A stretch of 9,239 nucleotides of DNA, from assembly GCA_028868235.1 (NCBI GenBank), contig JAGWUW010000075.1:1-9239 (forward strand), given 5' to 3'. The notes under the pieces are model-generated. The model ran no database searches. It saw nothing but the letters and a program-made list of their open reading frames with translations, and had not been told where the DNA came from. The translations under genes were made by a program, and so were the position numbers. This document shows positions 1 through 6,040 of this stretch, piece after piece (positions within the stretch are counted from its first letter, which is position 1; each line of letters begins with the position of its first letter). The DNA comes from Betaproteobacteria bacterium. GTDB taxonomy: Bacteria > Pseudomonadota > Gammaproteobacteria > Burkholderiales > Rhodocyclaceae.

Positions 1-441
1 AGCCAGCAGTTGCTTGGCCTGATCGGGCGGAAAAATTGCGTAGTCGTCCCGGCCGAGAACCTCTTCAGCCGGCTTGCCAACGAATTGGCTGGCTGCCTGG
101 TTGAAAATCAGGTAGCGGCCTTCAGTGTCCTTGGCAAAAATGGCATCGGTCGAGCTGTTGGCAATCGTTTCGATCAGGCGCAGCGTGTCCATGCGTTCAG
201 AGAGCGCAGCAGCATATTGCCGCCAGTAGCGATTGAGCACTACAAATAGCAGCAGGGAGGTGATGGCAACGAACAGCCAACCCTTGATCACGCTGATTTT
301 GACCATTTCCTTCGGATCGGAGGTCATGAGCAGGACAGCTTTGTCGGAGAGCAATATCCAGGCGGACGCAAAGGCGGCATAGATCAGAACGATCTTGATC
401 ACGGCATGCCATCGGCCGGAATTGAATGCATGCTTCGACAT
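1..441 (-). CDS. Membrane-bound PAS-domain sensor protein, N-terminal part (cut by window edge)
   Basis: The reading frame is open from an ATG at 441 to the window edge, giving 147 residues of a longer protein. Two hydrophobic helices are visible, at about residues 17-33 (core IYAAFASAWILL) and 55-73 (core WLFVAITSLLLFVVL), separated by a short, probably periplasmic loop of about 20 residues. A PAS domain begins at about residue 85 (core STDAIFAKDTEGRYLIFN, then GRDDYAIFP). This two-helix-plus-PAS start is typical of betaproteobacterial histidine kinases and GGDEF/EAL proteins, but the output domain is outside the window, so which one it is cannot be told. The start was chosen because an in-frame TAA lies at about 478-480 and no other ATG, GTG or TTG falls between. 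The ribosome binding site is poor. Its job as a sensor is sure at family level; its ligand is unknown. Confidence 0.85.
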   Translation of the reverse strand, partial: MSKHAFNSGRWHAVIKIVLIYAAFASAWILLSDKAVLLMTSDPKEMVKISVIKGWLFVAITSLLLFVVLNRYWRQYAAALSERMDTLRLIETIANSSTDAIFAKDTEGRYLIFNQAASQFVGKPAEEVLGRDDYAIFPPDQAKQLLA

Positions 442-511
442 GGAATGGAGGGCGCTTACCAGAGCCTGGAATCGAGTTTAATTCTCAAGGCTACAGAAGA
501 ACGCTTACCCT

Positions 512-536
512 GCCAACAGGAAGCGATGCTGTTGGC
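512..536 (-). terminator. Hairpin just after the small membrane-protein gene, possible transcript 3' end
   Basis: A perfect 8-bp inverted repeat (GCCAACAG / CTGTTGGC) with a 9-base loop lies 7 bases beyond the stop codon of the gene ending at 544. No U-run follows it on the minus strand, so it is not a canonical intrinsic terminator. It may protect a 3' end or work with Rho. Its position right after a stop codon supports the reality of that small gene. Confidence 0.4.
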
Positions 537-543
537 TACCGGG

Positions 544-756
544 TTATGGCGAATTTTGAGCAGGGCACCCGGTGAGTACGATGAGCAGGCAGAAGCACCC
601 GAATACCATGCCACCAATGCCAATCTGCAGGATGGTGATAATCTCGAAGCCGGCAAGCCAGTGCGTGCCGGCGAGACGGGCAAGGCCCGCGGTGAGGCTC
701 AGGATGAAACCCATAACTCCCACCAGGCGACCGAGCGGAAGGAGCGTGGCATGCAT
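544..756 (-). CDS. Small two-helix membrane protein, function unknown
   Basis: This 70-residue protein is almost entirely hydrophobic. Helix 1 spans about residues 8-28 and helix 2 about residues 36-62 (core EIITILQIGIGGMVFGCF), joined by a short loop containing GTHW. It has no catalytic motif and no recognised domain. The start at 756 has a GGAG sequence 10 bases upstream, and a hairpin follows the stop, so I judge it a real gene and not a shadow. It resembles conserved hypothetical small inner-membrane proteins of betaproteobacteria, but I cannot name the family. It lies 89 bases downstream of xerD in the same direction and could be at the end of that operon or have its own promoter. The opposite-strand frame over this region lacks any protein-like character. 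Confidence 0.6.
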   Translation of the reverse strand: MHATLLPLGRLVGVMGFILSLTAGLARLAGTHWLAGFEIITILQIGIGGMVFGCFCLLIVLTGCPAQNSP

Positions 757-845
757 GATGGCGTTACTCCGTCAGGTAAGAGACTCCAGTATGTACCGGT
801 TTCGACCATAACGCTCGGCGCTTCTGGCAGTGCAGATGATCGAAT

Positions 846-1751
846 TTAACCACGCGGATGATGTTCCGCATGCAGCGTTTTCAGGCGTTCGCGAGCAACA
901 TGTGTGTAAATCTGGGTCGTCGAAATATCGGCATGGCCGAGTAGTAGCTGTACCACGCGGAGGTCGGCGCCATGGTTGAGCAGGTGGGTGGCGAAAGCAT
1001 GGCGCAGCACGTGCGGCGACAGCTTGGCGGGATCTATGCTGGCCAACAGGGCGTAACGCTTGATCAGCTGCCAGAAGGCCTGGCGAGTCATTGGGCCGCC
1101 GCGGGCGGTAACGAATAGCGCCTCGCTCTGCTGCCCGTGCAGGATTTCCGGGCGTGCTTCATCCAGGTAGCGTTTAATCCAGTCGATGGCCAATTCGCCG
1201 AGTGGTACCAGGCGTTCCTTGCTGCCTTTGCCGAGGGCGCGCAGCACGCCGTCGGCCAGCCCTACTTCATGCAGTTTCAGGCTAACCAACTCCGATACCC
1301 GCAGGCCGGTGGCGTAAATCGTTTCCAGCATCGCTCGGTCACGCAGGCCGAGCGGGGAGTCGAGATTCGGGGCATCGAGCAGGGCTTCGACCTGCTTTTC
1401 CGACATTACCTTGGGCAAGCGCGAGGGCAGGCCGGGGTTAGCCAGCTTGAGGGTTGGATCGGTGACTAGGCGGCCGCGGCCGACCTGCCACCGGTAGAAG
1501 CGGCGGAGCGTCGACAGGTAGCGGGCTTGTGAACTGGCGCGGGTTTGGCGTGACAATTGGGCAATGAAGGCAATCAGCGTCGTGTCGCGGATGTCGAGCA
1601 GCGGTTCGTGGCCGTTTTCGGCCAGCCAGCCGGCCAGGCGGCCTAGATCGGAGCGATAACTATCCAGCGTCGCCTTGGCCAGACCATCCTCCAGCCACAG
1701 GGCATCGCAGAAACTGTCGATTTCGGCGAGATCAGCCGACCGAGGGGGCAT
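846..1751 (-). CDS. xerD: Site-specific tyrosine recombinase XerD
   Basis: XerD pairs with XerC at the chromosomal dif site to resolve chromosome dimers at division, in the cytoplasm and under FtsK control. The protein has 301 residues (E. coli XerD has 298). An N-terminal SAM-like core-binding domain (about 5-90) is followed by the tyrosine recombinase catalytic domain (about 110-290). The complete active site is visible: Arg151 in TGLRVSEL, Lys175 in GKGSKERLVP, His247 and Arg250 in SPHVLRHAFATH, His273 in LLGHADIS, and nucleophile Tyr282 in TQIYTHV. The C-terminal end HAEHHPRG is typical of XerD rather than XerC. I place the start at ATG 1751, which gives family length, has an AAGG five bases upstream, and overlaps the end of ogt by 20 bases. 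The open frame runs further to 1916, but that part is unrelated to XerD and is a shadow of ogt. Confidence 0.95.
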   Translation of the reverse strand: MPPRSADLAEIDSFCDALWLEDGLAKATLDSYRSDLGRLAGWLAENGHEPLLDIRDTTLIAFIAQLSRQTRASSQARYLSTLRRFYRWQVGRGRLVTDPTLKLANPGLPSRLPKVMSEKQVEALLDAPNLDSPLGLRDRAMLETIYATGLRVSELVSLKLHEVGLADGVLRALGKGSKERLVPLGELAIDWIKRYLDEARPEILHGQQSEALFVTARGGPMTRQAFWQLIKRYALLASIDPAKLSPHVLRHAFATHLLNHGADLRVVQLLLGHADISTTQIYTHVARERLKTLHAEHHPRG

Positions 1752-2229
1752 CGATACCTTCGTGCTGGAGCAGCCAGCGTTTGACGTCGAGCAGGAAACC
1801 ACCGCGCTCGCGGGCGAAGCCGCCCAGCCCGCCTCCGGTAGCAACAACACGGTGGCAGGGAACGACGATCGGGTAGGGGTTGGAGCCGCAGGCCTGGCCG
1901 ACGGCACGCGGGGCATTTTTCAGGTTCTTCGCCACTTCGCCATAGGTGTTCGTTTGCCCGGTCGGAATGGCCGAAATCTGTTCCCAGACGCGCCGCTGGA
2001 AGGTCGTTCCGGCTGGGCGCAGTGGCAGGCCGAAGGCAAAACCGGGATTGGCAATGTAGGCCCTGAGCTGGCGGACGGCTTCCGCAGCGAGCGGCGTCGT
2101 GGCGGTAACTTCAGGGCGTGGTTCGAGGAAATCAATACCGGTGATTTCATCGTTGTCGCACTGCACACCGAGGCAGAAGCCGGGGGCGGCGACGATAGCC
2201 TGATAAGTCTGGTTCTGACGAGTTTGCAT
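1732..2229 (-). CDS. ogt: Methylated-DNA--[protein]-cysteine S-methyltransferase
   Basis: This suicide repair protein moves the alkyl group from O6-alkylguanine (or O4-alkylthymine) in DNA onto its own cysteine. It has 165 residues, the size of Ogt-type enzymes without the Ada regulatory domain. The N-terminal RNase H-like part spans about residues 8-70. The C-terminal active-site domain (about 74-160) has the helix-turn-helix region TYGEVAKNL (Tyr96) followed by APRAVGQA (Arg108, arginine-finger position), GSNPYPI (Asn117) and the active site PCHRV with acceptor Cys125. The glycine-rich GGGLGGFA follows, as expected. The start at 2229 is firm: GGAGG lies seven bases upstream. The gene begins 23 bases after gcdH and overlaps xerD, so it is probably cotranscribed with both. 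No Ada-type regulatory region is present, so it is probably expressed constitutively. Confidence 0.95.
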   Translation of the reverse strand: MQTRQNQTYQAIVAAPGFCLGVQCDNDEITGIDFLEPRPEVTATTPLAAEAVRQLRAYIANPGFAFGLPLRPAGTTFQRRVWEQISAIPTGQTNTYGEVAKNLKNAPRAVGQACGSNPYPIVVPCHRVVATGGGLGGFARERGGFLLDVKRWLLQHEGIDAPSVG

Positions 2230-2252
2230 GGCGAAAACCTCCGCAGCGGGAT

Positions 2253-3428
2253 TCAGAAGGCCGAAATCCCAGTTTGGGCCCGGCCGAGGATCAGGGCGTG
2301 CACATCGTGCGTACCTTCATAAGTATTGACCACTTCCAGGTTCACTAAGTGCCGTATGACGCCAAAATCGTCCGAGATGCCATTGCCACCCAGCATGTCG
2401 CGGGCTATGCGGGCGATGTCGAGGGCTTTGCCGCAGGAGTTGCGCTTCATCATCGAGACGATTTCCGGCGTCGCGCTGCCGTCATCCATCATGCGCCCGA
2501 GGCGCAGAGCGCCCTGGATGCCGAGGGTGATTTCGGTCTGCATGTCGGCCAGCTTTTTCTGGACCAACTGGTTGGCGGCCAGCGGCTTGTCGAACTGCTG
2601 GCGGTCCAGCGTGTATTGGCGGGCCGTGTGCCAGCAGGCCTCAGCGGCGCCCAGCGCACCCCAGGCGATGCCGTAGCGGGCGGAATTCAGGCAGGTGAAT
2701 GGACCCTTCAGGCCGCTGACGCCGGGCAGCAGGTTCTCGGTCGGCACGAAGACCTCGTCCATGACAATCTCGCCGGTGATCGCGGCGCGCAGGCCGACCT
2801 TGCCGTGGATGACCGGCGTCGACAGCCCGGCCATGCCTTTCTCTAGGATGAAGCCGCGAATCACGTTGTCGTCGTCCTTGGCCCAGACGATAAAAACGTC
2901 GGCCAGCGGAGCGCTGGAAATCCAGTTCTTGCTGCCAGAGAGTTTCCAGCCGCCCGGCACGGCGCGGGCGCGGGTGGCCAGGCTGCCGGGGTCGGAACCG
3001 GAATTCGGCTCGGTTAGCCCGAAGCAGCCGATCATTTCGCCTTTGCCGAGGCTCGGCAGGTATTTCTGTTTCTGCTCCTCGGAGCCGAAGGCGTAGATGG
3101 GCAGCATGACCAGCGAGGACTGCACGCTGAGCAGTGTCCGGTAGGCCGAATCGACGCGCTCGATTTCACGGGCGATCAGGCCGTAGGAGACGTAGTTAAG
3201 GCCAGCGCCGCCGTATTGCGGCGGCAGGGTGGGGCCGAGCAGGCCCATGTCGCCCATTTCGCGGACGATGGCCGGATCAGTCGTTTCGTTGCGGAATGCA
3301 TCGCGGATACGCGGCGCCAGCGCCTTCTGGGCGAAGGTCCGGGCGGCGTTGCGCACTTGGCGCTCGTCGGCCGCCAGTTGACTGTCGAGCAGCAGCGGGT
3401 CTTCCCAGTTGAAACTTGGTTTGGCCAT
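2253..3428 (-). CDS. gcdH: Glutaryl-CoA dehydrogenase (decarboxylating)
   Basis: This FAD enzyme of the acyl-CoA dehydrogenase fold oxidises and decarboxylates glutaryl-CoA to crotonyl-CoA and CO2, passing electrons to ETF. It has 391 residues, the normal length. The acyl-CoA dehydrogenase signature [16 protein letters not shown] lies at about 134-149. The C-terminal motif [16 protein letters not shown] (369-384) is diagnostic of the glutaryl-CoA subfamily and holds the catalytic base Glu371. Arg97 in [14 protein letters not shown] probably matches the arginine that holds the substrate's free carboxylate. ATG 3428 was chosen because GGAG sits seven bases upstream and [14 protein letters not shown] is a typical start; the open frame up to 3878 is a shadow of proA. 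Glutaryl-CoA comes from lysine or tryptophan breakdown, or from anaerobic benzoyl-CoA degradation in denitrifying relatives; the window does not say which applies. Confidence 0.93.
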   Translation of the reverse strand: MAKPSFNWEDPLLLDSQLAADERQVRNAARTFAQKALAPRIRDAFRNETTDPAIVREMGDMGLLGPTLPPQYGGAGLNYVSYGLIAREIERVDSAYRTLLSVQSSLVMLPIYAFGSEEQKQKYLPSLGKGEMIGCFGLTEPNSGSDPGSLATRARAVPGGWKLSGSKNWISSAPLADVFIVWAKDDDNVIRGFILEKGMAGLSTPVIHGKVGLRAAITGEIVMDEVFVPTENLLPGVSGLKGPFTCLNSARYGIAWGALGAAEACWHTARQYTLDRQQFDKPLAANQLVQKKLADMQTEITLGIQGALRLGRMMDDGSATPEIVSMMKRNSCGKALDIARIARDMLGGNGISDDFGVIRHLVNLEVVNTYEGTHDVHALILGRAQTGISAF

Positions 3429-3440
3429 GCGGTTTCTCCG

Positions 3441-3471
3441 AAAAAGCGCATCCCCGCCGCAGCGGGGATGC
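3441..3471 (-). terminator. Intrinsic terminator between proA and gcdH
   Basis: A perfect 10-bp stem (GCATCCCCGC / GCGGGGATGC, arms at 3462-3471 and 3448-3457) has a 4-base loop and is followed, after GC, by five Ts on the minus strand. It begins 22 bases after the proA stop and its T-run ends 12 bases before the gcdH ATG, right beside that gene's GGAG. It should stop proA transcripts. It also lies in any gcdH leader that starts upstream. Confidence 0.8.
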
Positions 3472-3493
3472 CAGATTGCAGCAAAGCAGGTAC

Positions 3494-4750
3494 TTAGCCC
3501 CGCACGTGCCCATCGCCGAGCACGACCCATTTCTGGCTGGTCAGCCCTTCCAGTCCGACCGGGCCGCGAGCGTGGATCTTGTCGGTCGAGATGCCGATCT
3601 CGGCACCCAGTCCGTACTCGAAGCCGTCGGCGAAGCGTGTCGAGGCATTGATCATGACTGAACTCGAATCGACTTCGCGCAAGAAGCGCATGGCTTTCGG
3701 GTGATTTTCTGTAACGATGGCCTCGCTGTGGTGCGACGAGTACTTGTTGATGTGCTCGATGGCTTCGTCGATCCCGGCGACTACCTTGACCGAGATGATC
3801 GGCGCTAGGTACTCGGTGTAATAGTCTTCTTCCGTGGCGGCGACGGCGTTTGGCACCAGGGCGCGGGTTTCCTCGCAACCGCGGATCTCGACGCCCTTCT
3901 CGGTCAGCATCGCGGCGATGGCCGGTAGCTGGGCAGGTGCGACCGAACGGGCGACGAGCAGCGATTCGGCGGTATTGCAGGTGCCGTAGCGCTGAGTCTT
4001 GGCGTTCTCGACAATCTTCATGGCCTTGGCCGGATCGGCGTCATCATCGATATAGACGTGGCAGTTACCGTCCAGATGCTGAATCATCGGTACGCGGGAT
4101 TCGGCCAGCAGGCGGGCGATCAGGCCCTTGCCACCGCGCGGCACGATGACGTCGACGAATTCACGCATGGTGATCAGTTCGCCGACCGCAGCACGGTCGG
4201 TGGTGTTGATGACCTGCACCGATTCGGCCGGTAGGCCGGCGGCCTTCAGGCCTTCCTGGACCAAGGCGGCAATTGCTCGGTTGGAGCGGATGGCTTCGGA
4301 GCCGCCGCGCAAAATCGCGGCGTTGCCTGATTTCAGGCAGAGGGCGGCCGCATCGGCGGTGACGTTCGGGCGGGCTTCGTAGATGATACCGATGACGCCG
4401 AGCGGTACGCGCATTTTGCCGACCTGAATGCCAGATGGGCGGTACTTGATGTCAGTCATTTCGCCGATCGGGTCGGCTAGGGAGGCTACCTGTTCGACGC
4501 CGGCGGCCATGCTGTCGACGCCCTTTTCGGAGAGCGTCAGGCGATCGAGCATGGCGGTTTCGAGGCCGGCGGCACGGGCTGCTGTCAAGTCTTCCTGGTT
4601 GGCTGCGACCAGTGCGGCCTTTTCGCGGCGAATGGCAGCGGCAATATGCAGCAGTGCCGCATTTTTCTCGGCAGTCGTCGCTCCGGCCAGTCGTCGCGAA
4701 GCAGCACGGGCCTGGCGGCCGACGGTCTGCATGTATTCCTTGATATCCAT
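3494..4750 (-). CDS. proA: Gamma-glutamyl phosphate reductase (glutamate-5-semialdehyde dehydrogenase)
   Basis: ProA reduces L-glutamyl 5-phosphate with NADPH to glutamate 5-semialdehyde, the second step of proline biosynthesis, in the cytoplasm. From ATG 4750 the protein has 418 residues, the standard length for this aldehyde-dehydrogenase-fold family. Visible family motifs are [17 protein letters not shown] (about 115-131), [15 protein letters not shown] (139-153), VPRGGKGL (203-210), the catalytic cysteine Cys258 in [10 protein letters not shown], and the C-terminal [19 protein letters not shown] and [13 protein letters not shown]. Another in-frame ATG at 4759 (adding MTT) is equally possible; neither has a clear ribosome binding site. 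The open frame to 4840 is excluded because the promoter -10 lies inside it. proB is not adjacent, so the two proline genes are apart here. A strong terminator follows the gene. Confidence 0.95.
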   Translation of the reverse strand: MDIKEYMQTVGRQARAASRRLAGATTAEKNAALLHIAAAIRREKAALVAANQEDLTAARAAGLETAMLDRLTLSEKGVDSMAAGVEQVASLADPIGEMTDIKYRPSGIQVGKMRVPLGVIGIIYEARPNVTADAAALCLKSGNAAILRGGSEAIRSNRAIAALVQEGLKAAGLPAESVQVINTTDRAAVGELITMREFVDVIVPRGGKGLIARLLAESRVPMIQHLDGNCHVYIDDDADPAKAMKIVENAKTQRYGTCNTAESLLVARSVAPAQLPAIAAMLTEKGVEIRGCEETRALVPNAVAATEEDYYTEYLAPIISVKVVAGIDEAIEHINKYSSHHSEAIVTENHPKAMRFLREVDSSSVMINASTRFADGFEYGLGAEIGISTDKIHARGPVGLEGLTSQKWVVLGDGHVRG

Positions 4751-4777
4751 CGTAGTCATCGTGCGAGGCAAAAGAAC

Positions 4778-4783
4778 ATTATA
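4778..4783 (-). promoter_or_regulatory. Consensus -10 box for proA
   Basis: The minus strand reads TATAAT, a perfect sigma-70 -10 hexamer, 18 bases before the ATG at 4759 and 27 before the ATG at 4750. The leader would be short, about 10-20 bases. No good -35 is seen at 16-18 bases upstream, where the sequence is near AAGTTC, so the promoter may be helped by an activator or be weak. Confidence 0.6.
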
Positions 4784-4803
4784 GCCAGACAAATTACTGG
4801 GAA

Positions 4804-4813
4804 CTTCCGGAAG
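4804..4813. promoter_or_regulatory. CTTCCGGAAG palindrome in the divergent intergenic region
   Basis: A perfect 10-bp palindrome lies in the region between proA and the plus-strand small gene. It sits about 20 bases upstream of the proA -10 box, over the expected -35 position, and about 50 bases before the small gene's start. Its place suits an operator for a dimeric regulator of one or both genes. A palindrome of this length can also occur by chance. Confidence 0.3.
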
Positions 4814-4863
4814 CGGGTAAACTCTTATCCGCAACGACAACAGGGCTTTCCATCGAGGACATG

Positions 4864-5112
4864 ATGGCCGAGAAATTGATATTGCCGACCGAGGTCAAGG
4901 TCTGTGCAACGTGCAGCTACTGGGATGGCGAGCGCCAGGTAGATGCCGAAATGAAGCTGGTAGTGGTTTCCGAAGAATGCAAAGGTGAATGCCTGGTGCA
5001 GGAAGTGGCCAAGCCGGGTCTGCACGACGTCCGCCAGGAGTGTTCCTGCATTTGGGAGGATCTTGAGCCGGATACGCCGGTTGAAGGTCAATCCGAGGAC
5101 AAACGCGCCTGA
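4864..5112 (+). CDS. Small six-cysteine protein, possible metal or Fe-S binding, function unknown
   Basis: This is the only plus-strand gene in the window: 82 residues, acidic, with no membrane segment or signal peptide. Six cysteines are arranged as pairs: Cys14 and Cys17 (CATC, followed by SYWDG), Cys39 and Cys43 (CKGEC), and Cys60 and Cys62 (CSC, followed by IWEDL). This spacing suggests a zinc site or a small Fe-S cluster protein, but I do not recognise the family. ATG 4864 is preferred over the adjacent ATG 4861 because GAGG lies five bases before it and only two before the other. The gene diverges from proA and converges on the diguanylate cyclase with a 16-base gap. The acidic tail after about residue 65 is low in hydrophobic residues and probably disordered. 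Confidence 0.75.
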   Translation: MAEKLILPTEVKVCATCSYWDGERQVDAEMKLVVVSEECKGECLVQEVAKPGLHDVRQECSCIWEDLEPDTPVEGQSEDKRA

Positions 5113-5128
5113 CAGGGGCTGGGGGAAG

Positions 5129-6040
5129 TTAACTGGCGGTTTTTTGCCAGACTACCCGGTTCCGGCCCTTCGCTTTGGCCTCGTATAGGGCGATATCGGC
5201 TTTCCGGAAGAATTGCGGGTCCACCTGTCCATCGTGCGGGGTGGCCGTCATGCCTCCTAGGCTGATGGTGACGTAGCGGCTGACCGGCGAGTCCGGATGC
5301 GGCAGATGCATGGCTTCCACTGCCGAACGAATTTCGTTGCCGATACGGGCAGCTGAATCTGCATCGACCTGTGGCAAGAGCAGGAGGAACTCTTCCCCTC
5401 CATAGCGGGCAGCCAAGTCGCCCGGCCGGCGCATGAAGCCGGTCAGGGTCGTGGCGATGGTGCGCAGGACAATGTCGCCGGCAGCGTGCCCCTGCTGGTC
5501 GTTATAGGCCTTGAAATGATCGACGTCGATGATGGCCAGAGATAGCGGGCTGTGGCTGCGGGCACAGCGGCGCCATTCGTTTTCCAGTGCTTCACTGTAG
5601 CGCCGCCGGTTGGCGATTTCAGTCAGGCTATCGATCATCGCCAGATTTTCCAGCAGGTGGCGATGGTGCACCGACTGCAGATGATTGCGAACCCGCTTGC
5701 GCACGATCGAAGGATGGAAGGGTTTGGTGATGTAGTCGACGGCGCCAAGGTCCAGTCCGTGCTCTTCATCCTCAGGAGAGTCGAGCGCGGAAATGAAAAT
5801 GACCGGAATCTGCCGGGTCGCATCATCATGCTTCAAAGACTGGATGACTTGGTGGCCGCTCGTGTCGGGCATCAACACGTCGAGCAGGATCAGGTCAGGC
5901 TGCAGTTCGTGGGCGCGGTCTATGGCCTGGGTCCCGTTCTTGGCCAGGATGACGCGGCAGTCGTGCTTGAGCAACTCCGCCAGCATGTCGCGGTTTGGTT
6001 TCTCGTCGTCGACGACAAGTACTGTAGGGGTTGGGGTCAT
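5129..6040 (-). CDS. Response regulator with GGDEF output: diguanylate cyclase
   Basis: The protein makes cyclic di-GMP from two GTP when its receiver is phosphorylated. From ATG 6040 it has 303 residues: a REC domain (about 6-122) and a GGDEF domain (about 135-300). REC shows the acidic pair Asp11-Asp12, phosphoacceptor Asp54 in ILLDVLMPD, Ser84 and Lys106 in TKPF. The cyclase has the A-site GGEEF (214-218) and, five residues before it, the inhibitory I-site RPGD (Arg205, Asp208), so an active, product-inhibited enzyme is expected. The start at 6040 overlaps the kinase stop as ATGA; an in-frame ATG at 6058 would add six residues but lacks a ribosome binding site. Cotranslation with the kinase makes that kinase the obvious phosphodonor. 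This is a PleD/WspR-like architecture with a single receiver. Confidence 0.93.
   Translation of the reverse strand: MTPTPTVLVVDDEKPNRDMLAELLKHDCRVILAKNGTQAIDRAHELQPDLILLDVLMPDTSGHQVIQSLKHDDATRQIPVIFISALDSPEDEEHGLDLGAVDYITKPFHPSIVRKRVRNHLQSVHHRHLLENLAMIDSLTEIANRRRYSEALENEWRRCARSHSPLSLAIIDVDHFKAYNDQQGHAAGDIVLRTIATTLTGFMRRPGDLAARYGGEEFLLLLPQVDADSAARIGNEIRSAVEAMHLPHPDSPVSRYVTISLGGMTATPHDGQVDPQFFRKADIALYEAKAKGRNRVVWQKTAS

Noticed and set aside
406..849. Plus-strand open frame across the small membrane gene and its flanks
   Set aside because: Its product is low-complexity and hydrophilic without motifs, and it runs through the intergenic gaps; the minus-strand frame has membrane-protein character, a ribosome binding site and a 3' hairpin.
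1752..1916. N-terminal extension of the xerD open frame
   Set aside because: It adds 55 residues unlike any XerD, lies antisense to nothing but in another frame of ogt, and the start at 1751 gives family length with a usable ribosome binding site.
1675..2322. Long plus-strand open frame opposite ogt and the xerD start
   Set aside because: It is a GC-rich antisense shadow; the minus strand carries clear Ogt and XerD motifs and the plus-strand product has no recognisable domain.
2349..2846. Plus-strand open frame opposite gcdH
   Set aside because: It mirrors a strongly conserved dehydrogenase and has no ribosome binding site or domain character.
3429..3878. N-terminal extension of the gcdH open frame
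   Set aside because: The added 150 residues are arginine-rich shadow sequence of proA, and a clear GGAG plus typical GcdH start exists at 3428.
4760..4840. N-terminal extension of the proA open frame
   Set aside because: It spans the TATAAT promoter element and is not seen in ProA proteins.
5133..5150. CTGGC-GGTTTTTT-GCCAG as a terminator between the convergent small gene and the cyclase
   Set aside because: The stem is only 5 bp, the T-run is in the loop and not after the stem, and it lies within the cyclase coding end. No convincing terminator was found for either gene.
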